Origin: Bradyrhizobium ivorense
Lineage (GTDB): Bacteria > Pseudomonadota > Alphaproteobacteria > Rhizobiales > Xanthobacteraceae
Direction: 5' to 3'
Assembly: GCF_900696085.1 (NCBI RefSeq)
Contig: NZ_CAADFC020000033.1
Coordinates: 496,001 to 560,000, forward strand
Length of the DNA: 64,000 nt
In this document: positions 8,553 to 17,302 of the stretch, piece by piece
Position numbering within the stretch: position 1 is the stretch's first letter
Layout: every line of letters begins with the position of its first letter
The notes under the pieces: generated by a model
Database searches by the model: none
What the model was told of the DNA's origin: nothing
The model's input: only the letters and a program-made list of their open reading frames with translations
Position numbers and translations under genes: made by a program

Positions 8553-9983
8553 TTGTTGAAGGTCTTGTTCGTCACGACGGAGATCGACGATTTCGTCCGC
8601 GTCGGCGGGCTCGCCGCCGTTTCCGCGGCACTGCCGCGGGCGCTGCGTCCGTGGAGCGATGTCAGGATCATGCTTCCCGGCTACCGGGACGTGGTCGAAC
8701 AGTTCACTTCCATTGAAATCGTCGGGCAATGCGCCGCACGCGCCGAGATGCCGGCCTGCACGCTGGGGCGCGCATCGACCAAAGACGGGCTGCCGGTCTA
8801 TGTGCTGCTGTGCCCGGCCCTCTACGACCGGCCAGGCAATCCCTATGGCGACGCGTGCGGCCGCGACTGGCCGGACAACGACATCCGCTTCGGCCGCTTC
8901 GCCTCGGCCGCTGCCGAACTTGCAGCCGGCATGCTGGACAAGAACTGGGCAGCCGACCTCGTGCACGCCAATGACTGGCAGGCGGCGCTCACACCGGCTT
9001 ACCTCGCGTGGCGGGGTCTGCGGATTCCCTCGATCCTGACCATCCACAACCTCGCCTATCAGGGCCTGTTTCCGAAGGAGGCGCTGCGGCGGATCGGCGC
9101 ACCGGAAAGCTCATTCCACATCGACGGGCTGGAATTCTACGACAAGGTTTCCTTCCTCAAGGGCGGCCTGGTCTACGCCTCGCACCTGACCACGGTGAGC
9201 GCGACCTACGCCAGGGAGATCACGACCGCCGAGCTCGGCTGCGGACTGGAGGGCCTGCTGCGGATCCGCTCCGACGCCAACGAGCTCACCGGGATCCTGA
9301 ACGGCATCGACGAGAGCTGGGACCCGCGCACCTGCGCGCAGCTGGCAAAGCCATTCGCCCCCGGCGACTGGAAGGGCAAGCAGGCCAATGCCGATTACGT
9401 CCGCCGGCAGTTCGGGCTTGCGGTCTCGCGCGGGCCGATCTTCGGCCTGGTCGCCCGCCTCGTGCACCAGAAGGGCGTCGACCTCGTGCTGTCGGCGGCC
9501 GATGAGATCGTCCGGGACGGCGGACAGATCGTGGTCACCGGCAGCGGCGAGCCCGCATTCGAGGATGCGCTGGTGGCCGCGCACCGGCGGCGGCCGGATG
9601 CGATCGGCGTCATCATCGGCTTCAACGATGCGCAGGCGCGCCGGATCTTTGCCGGCAGCGACTTCACTCTGATGCCGTCGCGCTTCGAGCCCTGCGGGCT
9701 GAGCCAGATGTACGCTCAGCGCTTCGGCTCGCTGCCGATCGGCCACCAGACCGGCGGCCTCGCCGAGACCATCACCGACGGGGAGACAGGCTTTTTGTTT
9801 CCGCAGCCGTCGGCGGAATCGCTCCTCGGCGGCATCCGGCGTGCCTTCGACGCCTATCACGCCAAGGACCGCCTCAACGCGATGCGCACCAGCGCCATGG
9901 CCAAGTCGTACAGCTGGGACCTCTCCGCCGCCTGCTACGGCGCGCTCTACAGGAAGCTGGTCATGCCATCGATGGCGGCGTGA
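8553..9983 (+). CDS. glgA: glycogen/starch synthase-like GT5 glycosyltransferase
   Basis: Predicted ADP-glucose-dependent alpha-1,4-glucan synthase of about 476 residues, the normal GlgA length. The nearest plausible start is TTG at 8553 (or 8556) behind GAGGG at 8543-8547; the in-frame GTG at 8436 would add 39 atypical residues. The N-terminal substrate loop reads RVGGL (residues 16-20) where the usual motif is KTGGL. The C-terminal half has SRFEPCGLSQMYAQRFGSLP and QTGGLAET, the conserved nucleotide-sugar and retaining-GT motifs. It is divergent from the CoA-transferase and convergent with the lipase gene. The function is likely but the non-standard first loop leaves some doubt. Confidence 0.82.
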   Translation: MLKVLFVTTEIDDFVRVGGLAAVSAALPRALRPWSDVRIMLPGYRDVVEQFTSIEIVGQCAARAEMPACTLGRASTKDGLPVYVLLCPALYDRPGNPYGDACGRDWPDNDIRFGRFASAAAELAAGMLDKNWAADLVHANDWQAALTPAYLAWRGLRIPSILTIHNLAYQGLFPKEALRRIGAPESSFHIDGLEFYDKVSFLKGGLVYASHLTTVSATYAREITTAELGCGLEGLLRIRSDANELTGILNGIDESWDPRTCAQLAKPFAPGDWKGKQANADYVRRQFGLAVSRGPIFGLVARLVHQKGVDLVLSAADEIVRDGGQIVVTGSGEPAFEDALVAAHRRRPDAIGVIIGFNDAQARRIFAGSDFTLMPSRFEPCGLSQMYAQRFGSLPIGHQTGGLAETITDGETGFLFPQPSAESLLGGIRRAFDAYHAKDRLNAMRTSAMAKSYSWDLSAACYGALYRKLVMPSMAA

Positions 9984-9986
9984 GAT

Positions 9987-11156
9987 TCATTCCGCAGCTT
10001 CTGCCAGCAATACGTTCGACTGCTGCTCGTGCAGGATCACGCCCGATAGCGGATCGAACTCGCCGATCCAGGGCTTGCGCTGCAGCACAGCTCGGGTGTG
10101 GACGTAACCGGCTTCCCAGCGCTTCATAATCCCGACCGGGCTGAAGTCGATATCCTTGGTGTGAGTTTCATGATCGAGCTGGGGAGCCAGCAATCGCACG
10201 ATATGCATCCGGGTCGGACAGCCGTAGCTCATGAGCTCGCGCACCGCCTCGCTGGTCCGCTCCGCTTCCGGCAGCCGCGCCGCGAGCTGGTTGATGACAT
10301 GGCGAAGCCGATGCGCCTGCTGCTGGCGCGCGATGTGACTGGCAATTCGGCTGGAATACTGCACGTCCTTGTGACGGTTCAGAACCTCCGCCATCGTCGT
10401 CGGCTCGGCGCCGGCCGGATTCCACAGATGCACCGCAAAAATCAGGGAATTCTTGCGCGGATTGTCGTCGAACACGGCCTCGGTCGGCGTATTCGATAAT
10501 ATTCCGCCGTCCCAATAGAGCTCACCGTCGATGCGGATGGCGGGAAAGGCAGGCGGTAGCGCGCCCGACGCCATGAGATGGCGCACATCGAGCTTGCAGT
10601 TGCGGCTGTCGAAATAGCGCATCTCGCTGCTGCGGACGTGTGCGGCGCCGACCGTTAGTCGGGGCGAGCATTGATTGACGAGCTCGAAATCCACGAGGTC
10701 AGTCAGCGTTCGCTCCAGCGGCGCCGTCGCGTAATAGCCGGCATTATCCGCACCGAGCGGATAGTCGTTGCCGGCATGCGCGAGCGGATTCGGCCGGAAG
10801 AACCCGGGAATTCCGTGCGTCACGGTCGACCAGTAGGACAGCTTCTCATTGAAGCCGGGAAAGATGTCGCGAAAGCTCCACACCGGGTTCTGCTCGACCT
10901 TCTTCCAGAACTCGCGCAGCCGGGACAGCCGGTTCTGCGGCGAATTGCCGGCGATCAGACCAGCGTTGATCGCGCCGATCGAAGTGCCGATGATCCAGTC
11001 CGGCTCGATGCCGGCCTCGTGCAGCGCCTGGTACACGCCGGCCTGGTAGGCGCCGAGCGCGCCACCACCCTGCAGCACAAGCACGACCTGCCCCGGATGG
11101 GGCAGCTCCGCGGAGGTCAACCTGCGCGATGAAAAGCCGTCTTGAGCATGGGTCAT
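9987..11156 (-). CDS. patatin-like phospholipase family protein (DUF3734 type)
   Basis: A 389-residue serine acyl hydrolase. Visible are the oxyanion glycine loop QGGGALGAYQAGV (about residues 29-41), the nucleophile elbow GTSIG with Ser59, and the dyad aspartate in DGG at 216-218. The C-terminal 130 or so residues match the extension seen in bacterial patatin proteins with a DUF3734 domain. There is no signal peptide, so it probably acts in the cytoplasm or at the inner membrane face. The AGGGAG ribosome site lies 7 bp before the ATG. The stop is 3 bp from the end of the glgA-like gene. The lipid substrate is unknown. Confidence 0.9.
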   Translation of the reverse strand: MTHAQDGFSSRRLTSAELPHPGQVVLVLQGGGALGAYQAGVYQALHEAGIEPDWIIGTSIGAINAGLIAGNSPQNRLSRLREFWKKVEQNPVWSFRDIFPGFNEKLSYWSTVTHGIPGFFRPNPLAHAGNDYPLGADNAGYYATAPLERTLTDLVDFELVNQCSPRLTVGAAHVRSSEMRYFDSRNCKLDVRHLMASGALPPAFPAIRIDGELYWDGGILSNTPTEAVFDDNPRKNSLIFAVHLWNPAGAEPTTMAEVLNRHKDVQYSSRIASHIARQQQAHRLRHVINQLAARLPEAERTSEAVRELMSYGCPTRMHIVRLLAPQLDHETHTKDIDFSPVGIMKRWEAGYVHTRAVLQRKPWIGEFDPLSGVILHEQQSNVLLAEAAE

Positions 11157-11362
11157 GTCATACTCCCTGTGCCTGCCCTGCTCGCAGAGCGTCGCGAGCC
11201 GACCGTCCTTGAAGTTCGCCTCCCCGCAATCTGCCCGCCGCGCGCAGCAGGCGGAAATGCCGTTTGGCTTCCGAAGCCATGCACGGCCGCTATCGCGGTT
11301 CTGCTGTCCCGGACGAGGCTTTCGGGCTAGCTTTGCGCACAGGCAGACAGGGCAGCACCGTC

Positions 11363-12259
11363 ATGGAGATGCATCAGGTCAGGTATTTCCTCGCAGTCAC
11401 GCGGCTGTTGAACTTCACGCGCGCCGCCGACGAATGCAACGTGACGCAGCCGTCCCTGACACGCGCGATCAAGCAGTTGGAGGCCGAGCTCGGCGGCGAC
11501 CTGTTCCGGCGCGAGCGCCCGGCCGCGCAACTGACCGAACTCGGTCAACACATGTTGCCCCTGCTGCAGCAATGCTACGACGCGGCTTCCGGTGCGCGGG
11601 TGCTGGCCTCTTCCTTCAAGAGCGGAGAGATCGGCGCACTGCGGATCGCGCTCAGCCACGCGATCGACCTTTCGCTGTTGACGCCGCATCTCGACCAGAT
11701 CAAGCGGCAGTTCAACCGGTTGGAATTCCACTTCCTTCGCGGCAATAGCGCCGAGGTCGCAAAATATCTGAAGAGCGGCGAGGCCGAGCTTGGCATTGCC
11801 GCCGAGCTCGGCGCCGATTGGGACCGACTCGACATCTGGCCATTGTTCACCGAGGATTTCGACCTTGTCACGAGCAAGCGACATCCTTTGGCTGCCCGCG
11901 ACCGCGTCGCCTTCGACGACCTTCGGAATGAGCAGATGCTGTCACGAAGCTACTGCGAACATTGCGAGCATGTCGGCAGATCCCTGCGCGAGCACGGCGT
12001 CGCCATCGACCGCCGCCACGAAATCTCCTCCGAGCGTGACCTGATCCAATTGCTTGAGGCGGATATCGGTATCGCCGTCATCCCGCAGACGTCGATGATC
12101 CCCGAAACACTGAAGCGCCTGGCCGTCCACGGCCTGGACTCGCGAAGGACGGTGCATCTCTACGGCGTCGCCGGACGCCAACGCACCGCGGTCGCTTCCG
12201 CCGTGATGCGAATGCTGCGCGGCACCGACTGGCAGCAATTCCTGAACCGGAATGTCTGA
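11363..12259 (+). CDS. LysR-family transcriptional regulator
   Basis: A 298-residue regulator starting at the ATG at 11363. A longer frame from 11264 is rejected because MEMHQVRYFLAVTRLLNFT is the standard LysR N-terminus. The winged helix-turn-helix spans about residues 3-60 (AADECNVTQPSLTRAIKQLEAELG), and the effector-binding domain runs from about 90 to 290. It is divergent from the lipase gene. Candidate targets include the DUF302 and cupin genes, whose upstream regions share a T-N11-A dyad (see 13241 and 14061); this link is an inference. Confidence 0.92.
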   Translation: MEMHQVRYFLAVTRLLNFTRAADECNVTQPSLTRAIKQLEAELGGDLFRRERPAAQLTELGQHMLPLLQQCYDAASGARVLASSFKSGEIGALRIALSHAIDLSLLTPHLDQIKRQFNRLEFHFLRGNSAEVAKYLKSGEAELGIAAELGADWDRLDIWPLFTEDFDLVTSKRHPLAARDRVAFDDLRNEQMLSRSYCEHCEHVGRSLREHGVAIDRRHEISSERDLIQLLEADIGIAVIPQTSMIPETLKRLAVHGLDSRRTVHLYGVAGRQRTAVASAVMRMLRGTDWQQFLNRNV

Positions 12260-12263
12260 CGGT

Positions 12264-12367
12264 TAGAGCCTTTCCCGTTCCGATGGAATCGGAACGGGTC
12301 TCTAGATTCTTGTTTTGACGCGTTTTCTTCACGCGAACCGGTATCGACTTCGCTCGAAAACGCTCTA
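12264..12367. repeat. intergenic palindromic repeat of about 100 bp
   Basis: Begins with a perfect 11-bp inverted repeat (CCCGTTCCGAT, spacer GGA) at 12274-12298 and ends at GCTCTAG. From memory, this sequence style is dispersed widely in Bradyrhizobium genomes. It separates the LysR gene from the convergent peroxiredoxin-like gene, whose stop codon falls inside the repeat end, and may serve as a bidirectional terminator. Confidence 0.6.
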
Positions 12368-13084
12368 GACAGGCTTTTCGCCCGCAGTTTTCACCGCGGC
12401 GATCAGGTCGTCGATTTCCATTCGCTTGCGGAAATCCGGATCGACGAAGCGGGCCTTCACCCGCCCGTCGCGTCCGACGACGAAGACCGCGGGGATCGGC
12501 AGTATCCAGGCCTCATTGCCGTGGAAGCCCGATATGTCCAGATAGGACAGCAGCTGCTGGATCTCTGCGCCGAGCCAGATCGCAAGGTTGAGCGACAACG
12601 CGTAGCCATTGTCGAGATCGGTCAGCACCGGAAACGGCGCGGCCGATTCGAGTTTGAATTGCGCGGCGTATTTCTGGGTTTCCGGCATGATCGCAACGAT
12701 CCGCCCGCCGAGCGTCTCCAGCAGCCCCTGCGCCTTGACGACCGCGCTGACGTTCAAGCGGCAGTATGGGCACCAATGCCCACGATAGAACATCACGACC
12801 ACCGGCCCGCCGGCGATGAGTGCCTGCAAGCTGACCAGCGAACCGGTCTCGTCCGGCAGCAGGAACGGAGGCATGAGGTCTCCAGGCATTGGCGCATTCT
12901 CGCCGCCTCCGTTCTTCTTGAGGCGTGTCACGAGGCGATCGACCGCTTCGCTGTAGGCCGGAAACACATCACGGCTTGTCGCGGCATAGGCCGACAGGCG
13001 CTCGTCGAGCGTGCCGTCCATTTCGCGGCAACTCAGGAACGCCTGTCTCAGGCGATCGGCGTCGGCGGGCGACAGTTGCGTCAT
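12365..13084 (-). CDS. peroxiredoxin-like (AhpC/TSA family) protein
   Basis: A 239-residue thioredoxin-fold protein. The core motif is YRGHWCPYCRLN with Cys105 and Cys108 (CPYC), resembling the peroxiredoxin-like family rather than a typical 2-Cys Prx. An N-terminal helical extension of about 65 residues precedes the fold. There is no signal peptide, so it is cytoplasmic. It probably reduces hydroperoxides or acts as a thiol oxidoreductase. AGGAGCCTGGA precedes the ATG. The stop codon lies within the palindromic repeat shared with the LysR gene end. Confidence 0.85.
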   Translation of the reverse strand: MTQLSPADADRLRQAFLSCREMDGTLDERLSAYAATSRDVFPAYSEAVDRLVTRLKKNGGGENAPMPGDLMPPFLLPDETGSLVSLQALIAGGPVVVMFYRGHWCPYCRLNVSAVVKAQGLLETLGGRIVAIMPETQKYAAQFKLESAAPFPVLTDLDNGYALSLNLAIWLGAEIQQLLSYLDISGFHGNEAWILPIPAVFVVGRDGRVKARFVDPDFRKRMEIDDLIAAVKTAGEKPV

Positions 13085-13240
13085 TCCAGGCTCCTACCGA
13101 GGCGGTGGTGGCAATCTTATTTTCGGCTGCGTGCCGCCCGCAAGGGGCGCCGTTCACCTTTTCCATCAGAAGCGGATTCCGCAACGGCTAGAAATGCCGA
13201 TCGCCAATCGGTTCGATAGCCGGCGTGCATCATGGGGCCA

Positions 13241-13281
13241 ATAGCCGGCGGCTATCGATGCGAAAGCCGATTGGTATTTCA
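13241..13281 (+). promoter_or_regulatory. upstream dyad plus conserved box of the DUF302 gene
   Basis: A perfect dyad ATAGC-CGGCG-GCTAT is at 13241-13255, followed after exactly 17 bp by GGTATTTCA at 13273-13281, 74 bp before the ATG. The same two elements with the same 17-bp spacing stand before the cupin gene. A half-site ATAGCCGGCG also occurs at 13216. The dyad fits the T-N11-A LysR pattern. Confidence 0.5.
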
Positions 13282-13355
13282 GATCGAGAGCCGGAACGCG
13301 CATCCTGCGCGCCAGCGATGCCATGAGCACGCACAGGCCCGACAGGAGTTTCGCC

Positions 13356-13844
13356 ATGACACAGATCGCCAAGCGCTTCACAACTGCTTTCGGCAGCCTG
13401 CTGCTCGCGCTGCTGCTGATATCAACCGCGCCGCTCGCCCGCGCCGACGGCGATGACGGTATCGTGCGCATCAAGAGCGCCGTGCCGATGGCCGAGGCGG
13501 TTGCACGAATCAAGGTGGATGTCGCCGGCAAGGGCATCCGATTCTTCTCGGAAATCGATCAGTCGAAACTCGCTGCCGATGCCGACATCGCGCTGCGGCC
13601 CTCGACGTTGCTGGTGTTCGGCAATCCGCCGCTCGGCACCCAGTTCATCACCTCGAACCCCAATGCCGGGCTCGACTGGCCGGTGCGCCTGTTGCTGACG
13701 CAGGACGACAACGGCGATGTCTGGGCGATCTGGACCGATTTTCAATGGATCGCCAGGCGTCACAACATCAGGGATCGCGACGCGCAGTTCAGGATGGCGA
13801 CCTCGGTGGTCCAATCGATCGTCTCGACCATCACGACGAGGTAA
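13356..13844 (+). CDS. exported DUF302-domain protein
   Basis: A 162-residue protein starting at the ATG at 13356 behind CAGGAG. Residues 1-29 form a signal peptide (hydrophobic core LLLALLLISTAPLA, cleavage near ARADG). The mature part, with IVRIKSAVPMAEAVARIKVDVAGKGIRFFSEIDQSKLA and VFGNPPLGT, matches the DUF302 fold, a small alpha/beta domain of unknown biochemical role. It is probably periplasmic. It is monocistronic and shares an upstream regulatory arrangement with the cupin gene about 0.8 kb downstream, which suggests a common response. Confidence 0.85.
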   Translation: MTQIAKRFTTAFGSLLLALLLISTAPLARADGDDGIVRIKSAVPMAEAVARIKVDVAGKGIRFFSEIDQSKLAADADIALRPSTLLVFGNPPLGTQFITSNPNAGLDWPVRLLLTQDDNGDVWAIWTDFQWIARRHNIRDRDAQFRMATSVVQSIVSTITTR

Positions 13845-13872
13845 CGCAGCGCAGTCCGCATAGGTAAGGCTG

Positions 13873-14007
13873 TCAGGCTGCGCCGTCGGCGCGGCCTGAC
13901 GTTGCATTTTCGGCGCGCATTTCATCGATGATGCGGATCAGGAACTGGTGAATCTCTTCGGCCCTGCGATCCGCTTTGGCGTCACGGCTCGCCAAATCAG
14001 GGGGCAA
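13873..14007 (-). pseudogene. possible 44-codon open frame or gene remnant
   Basis: The 332-bp gap between the DUF302 and cupin genes contains a short minus-strand frame from TTG at 14007. It reads as charged, helix-like protein (DAKADRRAEEIHQFLIRIID). There is no convincing ribosome site, and an in-frame stop lies just upstream. It could be the tail of a decayed gene or chance. The rest of the gap holds the cupin promoter region. Confidence 0.2.
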
Positions 14008-14060
14008 GTCTGCGCCTATCCGACCTTCACGTCAGATATCCGCAACATGCTCGGCCGCGC

Positions 14061-14101
14061 ATAGCGCGGTGCTATGGAGTCGAGAGCCAACCGGTATTTC
14101 A
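14061..14101 (+). promoter_or_regulatory. upstream dyad plus conserved box of the cupin gene
   Basis: The dyad ATAGC-GCGGT-GCTAT is at 14061-14075, then 17 bp, then GGTATTTCA at 14093-14101, 76 bp before the ATG. Layout and spacing match the site before the DUF302 gene. Confidence 0.5.
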
Positions 14102-14177
14102 TCTCGCGCGCGATCCCTGAGACACTCCTGCCATCGCCGGCCGCTACCAAGGGCCGAGGCGCAACAAGGAGACCATC

Positions 14178-14666
14178 ATGATGAAATCCACGCCGTCACA
14201 CATGCTCCGCAACGGCCTGACGCTCGCCGCGATCATCGCCGGGTCGATCGCGGCAGCATCGGCCGCGATTGCCGGGGAATGCCCCGCGGACAAGCTGAAG
14301 CCCAGTGTGCGCGAGAAGGTCGACTACAAGCCGGTCGGCGTAACCGACGTCACGCTCGGCGCGATCGACCTCGAGAAGCAACCGGCGCACATCGCGGGCC
14401 GCGAGTTGCGCTTCCGCAAGCTGACGATCGAGCCCGGCGGAATCGTCCCCTGGCACAGTCACGACGACCGCCCGGCGCTGATCTTCGTGCAGCAAGGCGA
14501 GATCGTCGAATACGCCAGCAACTGCGCCGAGCCGATCGTGCACAAGGCCGGCGATATCCGGCCCGAGGTGTTCGGCACCTCGCACTGGTGGAAGAATCTC
14601 GGCAAGGAGACCGTCATTCTCTACGTCGGCGACGTCCGCAGAGATCCGCGCGACCACAACATGTAA
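14178..14666 (+). CDS. exported cupin-domain protein
   Basis: A 162-residue protein with an N-terminal signal peptide (about residues 1-33, alanine-rich core ending AAIAG). A single cupin barrel follows, with the metal-binding motif PWHSHDDRPAL (His93, His95) and a later HWWKN segment. It is likely a periplasmic metal-binding protein or a small dioxygenase/isomerase; the reaction cannot be assigned. AAGGAGA precedes the start. A strong hairpin follows the gene at 14703-14752. It shares its upstream elements with the DUF302 gene. Confidence 0.88.
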   Translation: MMKSTPSHMLRNGLTLAAIIAGSIAAASAAIAGECPADKLKPSVREKVDYKPVGVTDVTLGAIDLEKQPAHIAGRELRFRKLTIEPGGIVPWHSHDDRPALIFVQQGEIVEYASNCAEPIVHKAGDIRPEVFGTSHWWKNLGKETVILYVGDVRRDPRDHNM

Positions 14667-14702
14667 GGGATGCAACGAGCGCCCGCCCTGAGCCTTGTTG
14701 CC

Positions 14703-14752
14703 GATGTGACGTCCGGAAGGCCGCGTGATGCCACGGCTCCGGGCGTCACATC
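14703..14752 (+). terminator. hairpin downstream of the cupin gene
   Basis: The outer arms GATGTGACG (14703-14711) and CGTCACATC (14744-14752) pair perfectly, and an inner CCGGA/TCCGG stem extends the hairpin. There is no clear T-run, so the terminator role is an inference from position. Confidence 0.45.
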
Positions 14753-14776
14753 TCCCTTCCTCCCGCGAGGCACGCC

Positions 14777-16015
14777 ATGACCGAGACCGCAACGTCGATG
14801 AGAGTTGAAGCGGTGGCTGTCGACGGGCCGTTGCCCGGCGCTGCGCTGCGATCCCTGACCATCGGCCTGACCGCTTTTCTGACCGTCGTCGATCTGTTCG
14901 CGACGCAGGCCATTCTGCCTTCCCTGACCCGCCACTACAATGTGACGCCGGCGGCGATGGGCTTTGCGGTCAACGCCAGCACGATGGGCATGGCAGTTGC
15001 CGGTCTCGTGATCGGCGTGCTCAGCCCGCATATCCAGCGACAACGCGGCATCCTTGTGAGCCTGGTGCTGCTCGCCGTTCCCACTGCCCTGCTCGCGGTC
15101 GCACCCAACCTCACGATATTCACGCTGCTCCGCGTGGCACAAGGCCTCTGCATGGCCTCCGCGTTCGCGCTGACTCTGGCCTATCTCGGCGAGCAATGCA
15201 GCGTAGCGGACGCCGGCGGGGCCTTCGCGGCCTATATTACGGGTAACGTCGCCAGCAACCTGATCGGCCGCCTGGTCTCGGCGGCGGTCGCAGATTGGTT
15301 CGGACTGGCATCGACGTTCTATTTTTTCGCCCTCCTCAACCTCGCAGGCGCCATGCTGGTCTATGCCACGATCAAGCGCGTTCAGCCAATGCATGCGATG
15401 CCGGTGGCCCAGTCACCCCTTCAAGTCATGATCGCGCAGTGGCGGGATCCGGCGCTTCGCGCCGCGTTTGCAGTCGGCTTTTGCATTCTGTTCGCCTTCA
15501 TCGGGACGTTTACGTTCGTAAACTTCGTCCTGGTTCGTCCGCCGCTCTCGCTGGGACGAATGGATCTTGGCTTCGTCTATTTTGTTTTCCTGCCGTCGGT
15601 GGTTACGACGCTGCTGGCAGGCAACATTGCCGCGCGGTTCGGAACCCGCCGGGCCCTGTGGGGCGCCCTGGCGGTCACGGGCGTCGGGCTGCCGCTGCTG
15701 CTGACGCCGCAGCTTGCCGCGGTGCTGGCCGGAATGGTGCTGGTCGGCGTCGGAACGTTCTTTGCGCAGGCCGTCGCAACCGGCTTTGTCGGACAGGCCG
15801 CGCGGGAGAACCGTGGGGTGGCGAGCGGAACTTACCTTGCGTGCTATTTCCTCGGCGGTCTCGTCGGCAGCGCCGCGCTGGGCCAGTTGTTCGATCGCTT
15901 CGGATGGACCGCATGCGTTGCCGGGGTCGCGACCGCGCTGGCCGGGGCGGCTTGGCTGACTGCGCGCCTCGTGGTCACGCCGTCCGCCGCGTCTCCGGCA
16001 TCACCAGCCAGATGA
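14777..16015 (+). CDS. MFS transporter
   Basis: A 412-residue, 12-segment major facilitator protein resembling the arabinose-efflux/YnfM-type drug-proton antiporters. Hydrophobic helices start at about residue 28 (SLTIGLTAFLTVVDLFATQAILPSL). The loop after helix 2 (GLVIGVLSPHIQRQRGIL) resembles the MFS signature. It should export a small molecule across the inner membrane; the substrate is unknown. The last 41 bp overlap the 3' end of the convergent MFS gene on the other strand. Confidence 0.9.
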   Translation: MTETATSMRVEAVAVDGPLPGAALRSLTIGLTAFLTVVDLFATQAILPSLTRHYNVTPAAMGFAVNASTMGMAVAGLVIGVLSPHIQRQRGILVSLVLLAVPTALLAVAPNLTIFTLLRVAQGLCMASAFALTLAYLGEQCSVADAGGAFAAYITGNVASNLIGRLVSAAVADWFGLASTFYFFALLNLAGAMLVYATIKRVQPMHAMPVAQSPLQVMIAQWRDPALRAAFAVGFCILFAFIGTFTFVNFVLVRPPLSLGRMDLGFVYFVFLPSVVTTLLAGNIAARFGTRRALWGALAVTGVGLPLLLTPQLAAVLAGMVLVGVGTFFAQAVATGFVGQAARENRGVASGTYLACYFLGGLVGSAALGQLFDRFGWTACVAGVATALAGAAWLTARLVVTPSAASPASPAR

Positions 16016-17213
16016 TCAGCAGGCCGAGCGCGGCGACGCAGGCCAGCCCGATGAAGGCCGTGCCGCTGCCGAGCTTGTCGCTGACATAGCCGGCCAGCAC
16101 CGTGCTGAGCGACGCGCCGATGCCGACCGCGGTGCCGACGATGCCCTGCGCCAGGTTGAAATGGCCGCTGCCGAAGGCGACGTCGGCCACCACCAGCGGC
16201 ACCATCACGCTGAACACGGCAGCGGTGATGCCGTCGAGGATCTGCACCACGACCAGCAGATACGGATCGCGCACCGTTGCGAACAGCAGGCCGCGGATCG
16301 CCAGCGCGGCGAACGCGATCAGCAGCAGCGGCCGCCGGCCCCAGGCCTGCGCCTTGCGGCCGACCGACGGCGAGGACAGCGCCACGATCGCCTGCGGCAC
16401 GATGATGCAGGCCGCGATCAGGACCGGCGCCCACTGGCTCGATCGCGTCGTGACCACGCCGGCCATCAGCGGCAGCATCGCGGCGTTGGCGAGCTGGAAC
16501 AGCATCATGGCGCCGGCAAAAATCAGCAGCGGGCGCTGCCGTACCAGGCTGAACACGCTGGTCGCCTTCTTGTCGGGCTTGTCGCGCTTCACCTCGCCAT
16601 GGGCCTGCGCGATGTCGATCTCGCGTTCGCGGATCCGCGCCAGCGACAACAGAGTCGGGATCGCGAGGATGAAGGTGACGAGGAACACCGAGCGGTTCGA
16701 CAGCAGATAGCCGACGGCGCCCATCAGCGCCGCGGCCGAGCCGTTGCCGAGCGAGGCGAAGCGCGCGTTGCGGCCGAGCCGCTCCCCGATCGCGTGCGGC
16801 CCGACCAGGCCGAGGCTGATCGCGGCGATCGCCGGTCCCAGCACGCAGCTCGCCAGCGCATGGAAGGTCGCGGCCACCGTCACCACGGGAAGGATCGGCC
16901 AGAGCGCGTAGGCCAGCGCGCAGATGCCGATGGTGGCGACCGCAAACCCTGCGACGATCCGCTCCGAACGCGCCGCATCGACGATGGCGCCGCCCGGCAT
17001 CTGGCCGAGCAGGCCGATGATGCCGCCGATCGAGAGCACGAAGCCGATCTCGACCTGGGTCCATTTCTGCGTCGTCAGGTAGACCGCGATGAACGGGCCA
17101 AAGCCGGTCTGCACGTCAGCCAGGAAGAAGATGAACCAGTCGAGCCCGCGCTGGCTTTCGCGCGACGGCGTGCGCAGCTCCTCCGGATTGGGCTGATCGG
17201 GAACGAGCGGCAC
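15975..17213 (-). CDS. MFS transporter
   Basis: A 412-residue major facilitator protein. The N-terminus is hydrophilic (about 24 residues), then WFIFFLADVQTGFGPFIAVYL begins helix 1. The signature region GQMPGGAIVDAARSERIVAG lies after helix 2. A long charged central loop (EREIDIAQAHGEVKRDKPDKKA) separates the two six-helix halves. It is not closely similar to the convergent MFS protein, so this is not a simple duplication. The transported compound is unknown. Confidence 0.9.
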   Translation of the reverse strand: MPLVPDQPNPEELRTPSRESQRGLDWFIFFLADVQTGFGPFIAVYLTTQKWTQVEIGFVLSIGGIIGLLGQMPGGAIVDAARSERIVAGFAVATIGICALAYALWPILPVVTVAATFHALASCVLGPAIAAISLGLVGPHAIGERLGRNARFASLGNGSAAALMGAVGYLLSNRSVFLVTFILAIPTLLSLARIREREIDIAQAHGEVKRDKPDKKATSVFSLVRQRPLLIFAGAMMLFQLANAAMLPLMAGVVTTRSSQWAPVLIAACIIVPQAIVALSSPSVGRKAQAWGRRPLLLIAFAALAIRGLLFATVRDPYLLVVVQILDGITAAVFSVMVPLVVADVAFGSGHFNLAQGIVGTAVGIGASLSTVLAGYVSDKLGSGTAFIGLACVAALGLLIIWLVMPETRRTA

Positions 17214-17302
17214 AATATTGCTGCCGCCGGCTGATCGCTTGTCACGACCGTCGCCAACCGTCTCTAAGGAAGAGTTCGGACGTGCGACCAGCTTTTAATC
17301 CC

